The notes under the pieces were generated by a model. The model did no database searches, was not told where the DNA came from, and was given only the letters and a program-made list of their open reading frames with translations. Positions 51,382-59,550 of a DNA stretch of 64,000 bases are shown piece by piece. Location: positions 124,001 through 188,000 of the forward strand of contig NZ_VEIO01000002.1 of assembly GCF_007680605.1 (NCBI RefSeq), read 5' to 3'. Numbering within the stretch: position 1 is the stretch's first letter; every line of letters starts with the position of its first letter. The translations under genes and the position numbers were made by a program. Source of the stretch: Paenibacillus xylanexedens (GTDB lineage Bacteria > Bacillota > Bacilli > Paenibacillales > Paenibacillaceae).

Positions 51382-52119
51382 ATGTTACGCAAAACAAAAA
51401 TCGGATTAGGTGCACTGATCGGGTATGGACTCGCCGCTATAAGCAGCTTTTTTGTCCCTGAATTTGTAACCTGGGCCATCCCGGCTTTGGCGACAATGGT
51501 CGGTGCCTTGATTCCATCCAGGCCGCATGAGCCCGTAGTAAAGACATTGGATTCAAATCGATACCCTGAACCTTCGGCGTTGAATAATGCATCCAGTGAA
51601 CAGGGGACAGTTGAACGTGTTGAGCGTTCGTCTAATCAGCGAATCCATCCAACAACCGGACAAGCAGAGACGACCAGCGCTTCCGAAGTCAGTTCAAAGC
51701 ATAAACACACGGATATGGACCCTGTTTTTGGGCCGGTCATTGAGTATCTTGAGGTGCTCGAGGATATGGTGATCTCCGAAGGGCAAAAGAATGAACTGGA
51801 CAATGAAATTGTAGAGAAGTCGTTAGCTTTGTTTGCCAGATTGCAACGAGTCATTCCGGCACTGAAAGAGTTAAACAACGGTGATATTAACCATACGATG
51901 CGCAGATTGATTTTGAAAGATCTCAATGGATTTATTAATCCCTTCCTGCGTTTGAGTGGAGAAGCGAAGCGTAATAATCGCCGGATGTTGTTAAATGGTT
52001 TGAAGGATGTAGATTCCAAAGTTTCAGAGATTGTATCTACCATTGAACATAAGGATTTAATGGAGCTTCAGAATAAAGCGGAGCTTATTCATCAGAGGTA
52101 TAGTAGCTCCGAATTATAG
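51382..52119 (+). CDS. XpaC-like membrane protein
   Basis: 245 residues from ATG 51382 (CAGGAGGAAAGCAG in front). Two hydrophobic stretches at 6-25 and 31-46 form a short hairpin, followed by a Ser/Thr/Glu-rich linker (50-105) and a helical domain (LEDMVISEGQKNELDNEIVEKS to the end). Its position directly before telA and overall layout match the xpaC-yaaN pair of Bacillus subtilis. XpaC function is unclear. Co-transcribed with telA, 15 bp gap. Confidence 0.6.
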   Translation: MLRKTKIGLGALIGYGLAAISSFFVPEFVTWAIPALATMVGALIPSRPHEPVVKTLDSNRYPEPSALNNASSEQGTVERVERSSNQRIHPTTGQAETTSASEVSSKHKHTDMDPVFGPVIEYLEVLEDMVISEGQKNELDNEIVEKSLALFARLQRVIPALKELNNGDINHTMRRLILKDLNGFINPFLRLSGEAKRNNRRMLLNGLKDVDSKVSEIVSTIEHKDLMELQNKAELIHQRYSSSEL

Positions 52120-52134
52120 GAGGGATGGTCAGAG

Positions 52135-53238
52135 ATGGCAACGGAATATATTCAACTGAAGCAGGATGATCAGCAGCGAATTAACCAGGAAGCAAGCCAA
52201 TTAATCCAGAAGGTGTCACAGACGGATGTTGTCCAGCTGGATCTGTTAATGGACGATATCGGCAAACTGGGTGTCAAAACGCAAGAAAAAGCGGGCCAAA
52301 CGCTAAAAATGCTGGACCGACCTGTCAATGATCTGATGTCTGGTAACCGTGCAGAAGTGTCAACGATGATCTTGAAGCTACGTGATGAGTGTGAAAGCTT
52401 GCAACAGAGCAAAAATGTGAGTTTTGTAGGACGATTACTGCGCAAAAGTCCTCTGAAAAACTATGTCTATCGCTACCAGTCTGTCAGAACCAACATTGAT
52501 AGTATCATTAATGGGTTGAGAGATGGTAAGGACAATCTGGAAGAGAGCATTGTAAGCATGCGTCAATTAAAACGCTCTTCGATTCAGGAAATCTATAACT
52601 TGCAAACCAAAATTGCTTTTGGTAATCAGTTGAAGGAACTATTCGAGGCAGAGATTGCCAAGCCGGAAAATGAGAACCGTAAGGCTCACCTGGAGCGTGG
52701 ATTGCGAAAGGTCGTTACGCGTACGCAATCCATGACCGAGATGATTATGCTCTATAATCAGGCCATTGCAGCTACCGATATTATTAATGATAACAACGAT
52801 AAACTGATCGATTCCGTAAACAATGCGATTGATAAAACGGCAAATCTGATCACGGTATCGGCCATGATTGCGATGGCGTTGAATGATCAGGAAAAGGTCA
52901 TTTCGGCTGTGGAAGCTACCAATAGAACGATTGAGGAACAGTTCAAGGAGAATGCAAGATTGCTACGCACCACGACCGAAAAGACAAATGATCTGTTAGC
53001 CAAACCGGCGATGTCGATGGAATCGGTTAATCAGGCTATTGGAGATTTGATGTCTGCTCTGGATCTCTCGGAGCAGTCGAACCGCCGTATTATCGAAAGT
53101 TGCAATGATTATACAGCCAAGATGACTGCGCTCAATGCAGGCATGAGTGAACGGTTAGGTCTGGAGTCTCCCAAAGCCGGAAGTATTCAGACTAAAAAGC
53201 AACCGGATGCGAACGCGTTAAGCTCTTATCTGGATTAA
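52135..53238 (+). CDS. telA: TelA-family toxic anion resistance protein
   Basis: 367 residues; ATG with AGGAGGGATGGTCAG in front. All-helical TelA family (PF05816): SPLKNYVYRYQSVRTNIDSI, RKAHLERGLRKVVTRTQSM, DNNDKLIDSVNNAIDKTANL. Long coiled coils, no membrane segment. Linked to resistance to tellurite and cell-envelope antimicrobials; corresponds to YceH/YaaN of Bacillus. Forms the end of the Ter stress cluster. Confidence 0.92.
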   Translation: MATEYIQLKQDDQQRINQEASQLIQKVSQTDVVQLDLLMDDIGKLGVKTQEKAGQTLKMLDRPVNDLMSGNRAEVSTMILKLRDECESLQQSKNVSFVGRLLRKSPLKNYVYRYQSVRTNIDSIINGLRDGKDNLEESIVSMRQLKRSSIQEIYNLQTKIAFGNQLKELFEAEIAKPENENRKAHLERGLRKVVTRTQSMTEMIMLYNQAIAATDIINDNNDKLIDSVNNAIDKTANLITVSAMIAMALNDQEKVISAVEATNRTIEEQFKENARLLRTTTEKTNDLLAKPAMSMESVNQAIGDLMSALDLSEQSNRRIIESCNDYTAKMTALNAGMSERLGLESPKAGSIQTKKQPDANALSSYLD

Positions 53239-53285
53239 AATAATTGAACTAAAGGTTTTTATACGAGGCACTCCGATGCCAGAAT

Positions 53286-53426
53286 AACCTGGAGAGTAGC
53301 GGTTATCCCCAGATTTTCTCGATTCCCTTTTCCTTAGGGAAAAATCCGGTGATAAGCGTATGCTTCCGATGTAGCTTTCTTGCAGAAAGCTTTTAGGCGA
53401 GCGCTTCGCTTTTCCAGGTTTTTTCT
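53286..53426 (+). ncRNA. Candidate structured RNA with terminal stem
   Basis: About 135 nt closed by a perfect 8-bp stem AACCTGGA (53286-53293) with TCCAGGTT (53413-53420), followed at once by TTTTTT. Inside are further hairpins: TTTTCC/GGAAAA, AGCTTTC/GAAAGCT and GCGA/TCGC, plus a possible GGTTATC/GATAAGC pairing. No open frame. Could be a telA terminator of unusual complexity, a trans-acting RNA or a mobile palindromic element. No match to a riboswitch class I know. Confidence 0.5.
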
Positions 53427-53684
53427 GTCCTCTCCGTTAATGTATAAAAGAATAGTTCAACTTATTTAGTAAGTTAGCTTATGTATTTATCATAGTTTGT
53501 AAGAAGGAGGCGCCGTGGCGTCTCTTTTTGCTTTTCTGTAGTTGCATCGAAGAGTAGAAACTCTCAAGTCCGAAATTGGCACAGGTTTATTCGAATCTCT
53601 AGCGGACGATACTGGGCATAGATTGAAGTTTGTTGCATACACTGTGTACATGTACATCTTCATCGTGAAGGGGGCAGGCAGGAC

Positions 53685-53780
53685 ATGTTATCTCTCATTG
53701 TTGCCGGTATCGTGGGTGTTCTGATCGTCGTAGCAAGCAGTGAAAAGGCAGAGTCTGTTGCGGAATTAAATGAACGTTAA
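53685..53780 (+). CDS. 31-residue membrane peptide
   Basis: ATG 53685, purine-rich upstream (AAGGGGGCAGGCAGGAC). One transmembrane helix (LSLIVAGIVGVLIVVASS, residues 2-19) and an acidic tail. Resembles small membrane regulators in form only. The remaining parts of the 53427-53853 interval show no convincing gene. Confidence 0.4.
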   Translation: MLSLIVAGIVGVLIVVASSEKAESVAELNER

Positions 53781-53853
53781 TATGCTGTATTTTCCGGGAA
53801 GTCTTTGATAAGATGAAGGTAAACTTTGGAAGTCGAAGAAGGAGCCGCCTAAC

Positions 53854-54420
53854 ATGCTGGAGTTTACTTTCGAAATCATTGACGAGGCCAAAATTAACAT
53901 TCAATACAAGTATGGTAGTCAGTTTTTTAACTTTAATCTGTTCTGTTCCAATGGAGAATGGAAGCTGCATCCGTTTGATGGCATTCTGATTGAGAATCGG
54001 GAGATGTGTCGCCTGATCGTTTCGGATCTGTTACAAAACAAGGACTTTCATGTGATGCTTGCCAAAGAAAAAATCGTATTATCGCGTCTGCGAACCACGG
54101 TTAATCTTCAACCAGATGATTCGGAAGAGTTCGAGAGGGATCATCGGTGGGATGATCGGTCATCACAGAACGATGAGTTAATGGATTACATAGAGAATCA
54201 TAGTTTTGAAGAGGTGCTTGAACTAGAGAAACAGCAGCTGGGTGCAAGGGTGGACTTTTTTCAACAGATCATTCAGAGAATGTTTATGGAGGGAATTGGG
54301 CCTGAAGATCCTGACTTTCGCAAGGTTCAGTCTCTCATTAAGATCTATAAAGATACCATTGAAAGTCTGGGTGATATTAACGGTCATCATTTTGGAGATC
54401 ATCCGCGCAAGAGATGGTAG
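53854..54420 (+). CDS. Conserved hypothetical cytoplasmic protein
   Basis: 188 residues; ATG with AGAAGGAGCCGCCTAAC in front. An N-terminal beta-rich half (FTFEIIDEAKINIQYKYGSQFF, NGEWKLHPFDGI) is followed by an acidic linker and a helical C-terminus (NHSFEEVLELEKQQLGARVDFF). No signal peptide, membrane segment or catalytic motif. I do not recognise the family. Followed by a terminator. Confidence 0.55.
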   Translation: MLEFTFEIIDEAKINIQYKYGSQFFNFNLFCSNGEWKLHPFDGILIENREMCRLIVSDLLQNKDFHVMLAKEKIVLSRLRTTVNLQPDDSEEFERDHRWDDRSSQNDELMDYIENHSFEEVLELEKQQLGARVDFFQQIIQRMFMEGIGPEDPDFRKVQSLIKIYKDTIESLGDINGHHFGDHPRKRW

Positions 54421-54480
54421 AACCAAATGTGAATTAACTTGGATTTGCTAAAATTTCAATATGCCTGAGAAGAAGTGAAC

Positions 54481-54510
54481 AAGCCCAGGAACACTTGGGC
54501 TTTTTTCTTT
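54481..54510 (+). terminator. Rho-independent terminator
   Basis: AAGCCCA/TGGGCTT with loop of eight and TTTTTTCTTTTTTT. Ends the 53854-54420 transcript. Confidence 0.85.
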
Positions 54511-54624
54511 TTTTAATGTTGGATTTAGTGTCATTCACTTGTCTTTTTTATGAAATGGACCAAACTTTAGGCTGGGTTCGTATGTTGAGTAGGTATAGGG
54601 ACCATGATTTGGGGAGGTTAGAAG

Positions 54625-54912
54625 ATGAGTAATCCACATATAGAAGAAACAAGTCAGGAAGAGACTCGTTTATATGAGGAGCTTCGTCGTGCATTGCAAG
54701 GCATACCGCAAGGGAAAGAACGAGAGCAAGCGATGCGGCGAATGATTCGTCAGTTAAAGTCCGCCAACTGGCGCAATGCACGTTTGAATGGGCTAAAGCA
54801 GTATTGGAGGGACGCTAGGCCAGTTAAGTTATGGATCTGGATTGCCGCTGGAGCGCTGGCTCCCGTTGTATTTTTCTGCTTATTAATCTGGGCATCGCTT
54901 TGGGTGGAGTGA
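54625..54912 (+). CDS. Small tail-anchored membrane protein
   Basis: 95 residues; ATG with GGGGAGGTTAGAAG in front. Charged helical N-terminus (EETRLYEELRRALQGIP, REQAMRRMIRQLKSANWRN) and one C-terminal membrane helix (LWIWIAAGALAPVVFFCLLI, about 69-88). No family recognised. The 240 bp downstream hold nothing I can identify. Confidence 0.5.
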   Translation: MSNPHIEETSQEETRLYEELRRALQGIPQGKEREQAMRRMIRQLKSANWRNARLNGLKQYWRDARPVKLWIWIAAGALAPVVFFCLLIWASLWVE

Positions 54913-55152
54913 AGCGCAAGATGTGGTCGATGAAGAAGTATTGATAGAGCACGTGTAAAGATGCAATATGATATTAATATTCTGGTAACAACGTCCTATG
55001 GATAAACCAAATAAACTAGGTTTAGATTAGGATGTGCATAATGACCTTTTACTCATTTATGGGCGTTGTTATACACGATATGTATTAGATGATCTATAAT
55101 GATTCTACTTCTTTGGAAAATGCAGGATAGCTTCAATCCTATACGTTTATAC

Positions 55153-55183
55153 GAAAAAGAGCCTGATGGAGTATCAGGCTCTT
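55153..55183 (-). terminator. Terminator of the lipoprotein pair
   Basis: Perfect stem AAGAGCCTGAT/ATCAGGCTCTT; on the minus strand followed by TTTTCG. Lies 30 bp beyond the stop of 55213-55545. Confidence 0.8.
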
Positions 55184-55212
55184 ACGCAGGATCAAGCTGG
55201 TGACATTATATT

Positions 55213-55545
55213 CTATTTAGCAGATTTGATCTCATCAGGTACTGACCTGGTCTTTACCGTATACGTATCATAATCAACCATTGCAAAAATTTCCTGATCT
55301 TTGTGTCCTTGTACATACCCTGTCAGTGAAACTGTATGAGATAGATCCGCGGGGATGAACTTATGATCTGTAAACACAACGTCAATGTCGTAGGTTTCTT
55401 TGAAATAAGCCAAGCTTACTTCCTCGGCCTTTTGGATAATCTCCTTTTTTTCGCTGGACATACAACCACAAATTATGGTGAGACTCAGGAACGTGAGGAG
55501 TAGCCGTAAATAAGGGCGAAAACGATAAGAGTGCATTTCTAGCAT
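55213..55545 (-). CDS. Immunity-type lipoprotein, copy A (TilA-like)
   Basis: 110 residues; ATG 55545 with CAGGAAGCTG in front. The signal peptide ends in a lipobox-like ICGC, so it should be anchored at the outer membrane face. The mature domain has AYFKETYDIDVVFTDHKFIPADLSHTV and LTGYVQGHKDQEIF, shared with copy B upstream. The family looks like DUF1433-type lipoproteins, which neutralise secreted lipase toxins in Staphylococcus (TilA). Divergent from the lipase toxin at 56005, the expected position for its antidote. Family call by eye. Confidence 0.65.
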   Translation of the reverse strand: MLEMHSYRFRPYLRLLLTFLSLTIICGCMSSEKKEIIQKAEEVSLAYFKETYDIDVVFTDHKFIPADLSHTVSLTGYVQGHKDQEIFAMVDYDTYTVKTRSVPDEIKSAK

Positions 55546-55594
55546 CAGCTTCCTGTTATAAATTTTAGAGCCTCTTAAACGTTGAATAGATTGT

Positions 55595-55927
55595 TTACTT
55601 GATTTTCTTATCTAAAAGTTCTTTGGGTACAACAGCTGTTTGTACCTCAAACGTATCGTAATCAATAAGTATACTGATCGATACTTCTTTATTAGCTGTA
55701 ACATATCCACTCAAATTCAGATTGTGACTAAGATCCTTAGGCATAAATTTATGATCTGTGAAATGTACTTCTGTATTGTAATGGTCAATGAAATATTGAT
55801 GCCCCACTTGTGTGGCTTTTTCAATAACTTGCTCTTGATTCGGCACTGTATTACATCCACCGACTATAAAGGCCAAGATGATTAATAAAGTTGATATATA
55901 TTTAATTTTTTTAAAAATATTCTTCAA
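55595..55927 (-). CDS. Immunity-type lipoprotein, copy B (TilA-like)
   Basis: 110 residues; ATG with AGGGGGTTGAAGAAT near it. Lipobox IVGGC after a hydrophobic signal. Paralogue of copy A: HQYFIDHYNTEVHFTDHKFMPKDLSHN and LSGYVTANKEVSISILIDYD. Tandem immunity lipoproteins are usual at T7-secreted lipase loci. It is first in the two-gene minus-strand unit, 77 bp from the toxin start, so a shared divergent promoter region is likely. Confidence 0.65.
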   Translation of the reverse strand: MKNIFKKIKYISTLLIILAFIVGGCNTVPNQEQVIEKATQVGHQYFIDHYNTEVHFTDHKFMPKDLSHNLNLSGYVTANKEVSISILIDYDTFEVQTAVVPKELLDKKIK

Positions 55928-56004
55928 CCCCCTATATATGTGAACTTGACACTTAATAATATACTTTAACTTTTGAAATCAGTAAACACAGGAAGGAGAA
56001 GCTA

Positions 56005-57366
56005 ATGGATACATATATCAGTGATAAAACCTATAAGGAAATTTCGGAGCTGGCTTATCTTAATATGAAAGCAGGAGATTACCCGGACACAGTTGACTCG
56101 GGGAACTGGAAAGTGATTGAACCGGATGGAGCCAAACTTCATAGTAGATCCGGATTTGATGCTGTCGTTTTGAAGAATGATCATACAGACCAGATTGTTA
56201 TAGGTTATCGTGGTACAGAACCGGCAGGCAAGCTTACAGATAAGGCTGCAGATTGGGAAACAGATGCCTTCGATGTTTTAGGTGGCAGAACTAGAAGACT
56301 CGAAGATGCAGTAACTGACCCGGAACGCCATAACATTTTTAAAAATAGTCCCTTCAAACTTCTTATGGATAAAATGTCTTGGGAGAACAACCAGTTTCAC
56401 CAAGCCGAGGAACTATATGAGGTGGTACAGAAGGCATATCCTGACTCCGATATTACGGTAACAGGTCATTCTCTTGGTGGTGGCTTGGCTCAATATGTTG
56501 CCGCTCGGAATGATGTATCCGGGATGACCTACAGTGCCCCAAGTGTGATGAATCTGCTGGATGATGCCAGTATTGCTAAAGTCAATGAAGGCCACTTCGA
56601 CAACAAAATACTTAATGTCGTTCATCCCAATGACTCTGTAGGTGCGGGCGGATTAAGTGAATATGACAGACATGTCGGTGTTACCGTATATAAAGGGCAG
56701 GATTTCGAGACGGCCAACGCGATGTATCAAAACTGGAAATTCCAATTACAGCTGAAAATCCCGTTTCAACCTCTGGGGGCTGGATCACCGATGCTGGTGC
56801 ATGATTTAAAACTCGGTTTTGATCTGGATAAACTGCAAATGGGCAACATTGTCAGACTCATGGATTCTTTTTCCAAGGATGAGGGGAAAGGATATCACTC
56901 CATGAAACAATATCGTTTTGATGAACAAGGGAATTTGATTGGTCCATTAATTGATCGGAAAACAGGGGCTACCCTGGATATCTCTCCAAGATGGACTGCA
57001 CACCAAGAGGCTCTTGCTGCCTTCTCTAAAATTACCTCAGGAGCAGTAGGCACTTTGATATCTGCTATTGCTGGCAACCAAGGGGGACTAGGCGGAGGAA
57101 AGATACAATTAACACCGGAAGAGTTAGCACAGTCTGCTCGTGAAATGAGAATGAGTCTAACTGGGTTTTCCAGCGATGCGCAAGCTTCGATTCAGATGTT
57201 TCAGACGCATATTTCCACAAGCGAAAGTCAGTCTTTTACTCCGATTGCTTATAACGCGACAGCGACTCTGCAACGGATCAATCGTTGGTACCAGGAATCG
57301 ATTAGTGAGATTGCAGATTACATTGAGCGTAAGCGAGAAGATTTTGTCATTGCAGACCAGCAGTAA
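56005..57366 (+). CDS. TslA-like lipase toxin with C-terminal LXG-like domain
   Basis: 453 residues; ATG with GGAAGGAGAAGCTA in front and no signal peptide. Residues 1-310 are a class-3-type lipase: IVIGYRGTEPAG, nucleophile VTGHSLGGGLAQYVA (Ser156), Asp in HPNDSVGAG (about 210), His near 266 (LVHDLKLGF) or 300. After a hinge (GNQGGLGGGK, about 360) the last 90 residues are helical (SAREMRMSLTGFSSDAQASI to IERKREDF), like an LXG/WXG secretion domain. Toxin first, secretion domain last is the reversed order described for staphylococcal TslA, a phospholipase secreted by the type VII system. Downstream is a WXG100-like partner; upstream, divergent, two lipoproteins. Confidence 0.75.
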   Translation: MDTYISDKTYKEISELAYLNMKAGDYPDTVDSGNWKVIEPDGAKLHSRSGFDAVVLKNDHTDQIVIGYRGTEPAGKLTDKAADWETDAFDVLGGRTRRLEDAVTDPERHNIFKNSPFKLLMDKMSWENNQFHQAEELYEVVQKAYPDSDITVTGHSLGGGLAQYVAARNDVSGMTYSAPSVMNLLDDASIAKVNEGHFDNKILNVVHPNDSVGAGGLSEYDRHVGVTVYKGQDFETANAMYQNWKFQLQLKIPFQPLGAGSPMLVHDLKLGFDLDKLQMGNIVRLMDSFSKDEGKGYHSMKQYRFDEQGNLIGPLIDRKTGATLDISPRWTAHQEALAAFSKITSGAVGTLISAIAGNQGGLGGGKIQLTPEELAQSAREMRMSLTGFSSDAQASIQMFQTHISTSESQSFTPIAYNATATLQRINRWYQESISEIADYIERKREDFVIADQQ

Positions 57367-57405
57367 AGCACAAGGCATCTTATTCAGACTAACAGGAGGA
57401 AGGAC

Positions 57406-57708
57406 ATGGGCAGAATTTCCGTATCCTTATCAGACTTAAGAAGAGCAGTTCAGCAATGTGAACAGTTACAACAACGGCTTATGCAACAGGAGCAGAAAAT
57501 GCGAACGATCCATGGAAGATTGCAGCAGGATTGGGTTGGCACGTCAGCAACAGAGCTGACCTCCAAAATGCATTCCTTCGTAAAAGGAGCCTCCACTAAA
57601 CTTGCCGAACTTGAAGCCCATAAAGAGGAACTTAAACGATATATTCGTAAGATGGAGGAAGCAGATCGGGAAGATCGCAAAGCAAGGCGTATGTCTCAAT
57701 TACCATAG
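57406..57708 (+). CDS. WXG100-like helical partner protein
   Basis: 100 residues; ATG with AGGAGGAAGGAC in front, 39 bp after the lipase. A helix-turn-helix hairpin with the turn at QQDWVGTSATEL (about residues 41-52, W-x-G form) between two long coiled helices. Size and fold match WXG100 proteins and the TlaA-type partners that bind the C-terminal domain of TslA to make a composite secretion signal. TslA of Staphylococcus needs two such partners; only one is seen here. Confidence 0.75.
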   Translation: MGRISVSLSDLRRAVQQCEQLQQRLMQQEQKMRTIHGRLQQDWVGTSATELTSKMHSFVKGASTKLAELEAHKEELKRYIRKMEEADREDRKARRMSQLP

Positions 57709-57730
57709 AATAGATATGACGATAACGAAG

Positions 57731-57775
57731 AAATAGTTAGAATCGGCAGATCAAAGGCTCCGAGTCTAACTATTT
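57731..57775. terminator. Bidirectional hairpin between convergent genes
   Basis: AAATAGTTAGA..TCGG paired with CCGAG..TCTAACTATTT, A/T-rich on both sides. Likely stops both the toxin operon and the minus-strand lipoprotein gene. Confidence 0.6.
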
Positions 57776-57815
57776 ATAATATATGTGGTTGGCCTGAGAT
57801 AACAGAGGCTTGTTG

Positions 57816-58343
57816 TTACTTATTCATCACCTTGACCTGACCTTGTACATATTCATGGTAGTCACGAAAGCTGTTGATGTGTTGCAGGGCATCTGTTTTT
57901 GCAGACTGGATTTTAATTTTTCCGGACGGAGGATTGTTTTTCATTTCGGTGACTGCATTTTTGGAGCCCTCAATATCTCCTGACATTTCCTGAATTCGTT
58001 GTAACAAAGCAGGGTGGCCTTCATATTGGAGCATCTCGGCGAGTGGTCTCATCTCTTCAAGTTTTTGACTTGAACGCTCCAGCGTTGTCATGACCTGATC
58101 GCCATCCGTGTTGACGCTCAGAGAAACCATGCGATGGATATGATCCTTCTCCATTCTTTCCAGAGCTTCCAGGTGAGAAGCTTCTAACCGTTTGGGATCT
58201 CCCCAGCTTCGGGTTTGTTGTTCGCTCGGGTTCGTTTGCTCGGCAGTAGGCATGTTATTGCTGTTGTTGCCGTTACCGCATCCCCAAACTAGAGATGTAC
58301 ATGCCAGAATCGCTCCAATAGCAACGATACGTTTTAAACTCAT
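57816..58343 (-). CDS. Helical lipoprotein
   Basis: 175 residues; ATG with GAAGGAGTGACAAC in front. The signal peptide ends in the lipobox VWGC, followed by an Asn-rich spacer (GNGNNSNN). The mature domain is all-helical (EASHLEALERMEKDHIHRMV, SSQKLEEMRPLAEML, SFRDYHEYVQG). No family recognised; single-gene unit convergent with the toxin locus. Not similar to the tandem immunity lipoproteins. Confidence 0.55.
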   Translation of the reverse strand: MSLKRIVAIGAILACTSLVWGCGNGNNSNNMPTAEQTNPSEQQTRSWGDPKRLEASHLEALERMEKDHIHRMVSLSVNTDGDQVMTTLERSSQKLEEMRPLAEMLQYEGHPALLQRIQEMSGDIEGSKNAVTEMKNNPPSGKIKIQSAKTDALQHINSFRDYHEYVQGQVKVMNK

Positions 58344-58513
58344 GTTGTCACTCCTTCAATATTTTCCTGAAGGTAGTATGAGCTATTTTTTCCAAAAACA
58401 TGCCTGACTTTTAAGGATGCGATGCATCCCTATTCGGAATGATTAGGAAGTAACAAGGCGGGGCATGAGGGCATCGATGTTAAACATAGGTTAAACAAGG
58501 AGGAAGGTCAAAT

Positions 58514-58876
58514 ATGAGGATTTATAAAAATCCAATCTGGAGATGGACGACTATTCTTCTGTATCCCGCCATCATTTTCTATTTTCAGAGCTGGGGCCCT
58601 ATATTGAACTCATGGACGGTTCCAATCTTATTTGCTACGTTATTTTGCTTTCTCTGGAGTGGTGTGAAGGACATGCTGGCTTCGACATCCTTAACATGGG
58701 TCGTGGCTATTCCAATATGGTGGTACTTTGTGGAGCGACCAAAGCCATCGTTTGGTGCTGAACATTTTGCCGCCCATCTGTGGTTAATTATTCTGGTGTA
58801 TATTGCCTTTGTGTTTATCCCACAACTTATGATTCTCGTTACTCGATTACGAGTGATGGACTATTATTGGAAGTGA
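58514..58876 (+). CDS. Four-TM membrane protein
   Basis: 120 residues; ATG with ACAAGGAGGAAGGTCAAAT in front. Four hydrophobic segments (about 12-30, 34-50, 58-73, 86-108). Aromatic-rich, no motif. It ends 26 bp before the next membrane protein, with which it is probably co-transcribed. Unknown function. Confidence 0.55.
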   Translation: MRIYKNPIWRWTTILLYPAIIFYFQSWGPILNSWTVPILFATLFCFLWSGVKDMLASTSLTWVVAIPIWWYFVERPKPSFGAEHFAAHLWLIILVYIAFVFIPQLMILVTRLRVMDYYWK

Positions 58877-58902
58877 GTCGGGATAGGAGAGGAGAGGGTA
58901 AA

Positions 58903-59412
58903 ATGAAGGCAATCAAACGCATTAACAAGCCGTATCTGATCTTCCTGATATGGAATGTGCTCATGGTTTTTGCCGTAGATGGAATGACGATCAAGCATGA
59001 AATGGGGAAAGGGGTATCTGGGAATGGCAATTTGGGCATTCTTGCTTTATTTCCATCCGTGCTTACTTTTCTGATCTTATGTTTCTGGACGGCATATGTC
59101 ACGAAATGGTGGTTCTATGACCAACGCGAGTACTGGGGCAAATGGGGCAATGCGGCGGTCAGTATTGTTGCTGCAGCGTTGTGTGTATTATCTGTCTTCT
59201 GGGAAATCTACATCTTTGAAGACCTGCGTGTGCAGCTTAACGGTTATACACATGACCCGGAATCGGCAGTGTATCGTTTTGGCTGGCTGAACCAATATAC
59301 GAATACGTTATACTACAACTTCCCGATTTTGCTGTTTGGCGTATCTTTCGCAGTCATCATCGGTTGGGTGCTGGAGCAGGTGCATCGATTACGCACCAAT
59401 TCCAAGGCCTGA
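58903..59412 (+). CDS. Four-TM membrane protein
   Basis: 169 residues from ATG 58903 (AGGAGAGGAGAGGGTAAA in front); a longer frame into the previous gene has no ribosome site. Segments at about 10-25, 47-66, 84-102 and 138-160. The longer loop between segments 3 and 4 has YIFEDLRVQLNGYTHDPESAVYRF and should be extracytoplasmic. No family recognised. Confidence 0.55.
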   Translation: MKAIKRINKPYLIFLIWNVLMVFAVDGMTIKHEMGKGVSGNGNLGILALFPSVLTFLILCFWTAYVTKWWFYDQREYWGKWGNAAVSIVAAALCVLSVFWEIYIFEDLRVQLNGYTHDPESAVYRFGWLNQYTNTLYYNFPILLFGVSFAVIIGWVLEQVHRLRTNSKA

Positions 59413-59489
59413 TAGCAACATTTTACTACTTGTCAGATTGCAGCGCTTGGTTGCGGTAAACCTGCTTTCGTAACCATCTGATCTGAAAA

Positions 59490-59544
59490 AAAGATGCCTA
59501 AAAGCCCTCCTGCTGAACATGTTTTGTTATCGGCAGAAGGGTTT
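59490..59544. terminator. Bidirectional terminator
   Basis: AAGCCCTCCTGC...GCAGAAGGGTTT with a 19-nt loop and short T-rich flanks on both strands. Lies between the convergent membrane-protein and germination operons. Confidence 0.65.
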
Positions 59545-59550
59545 CTTCCT

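Noticed and set aside
53542..53724. 60-codon open frame after telA
   Set aside because: TTG start with no ribosome site; overlaps the better supported 31-residue peptide in another frame.
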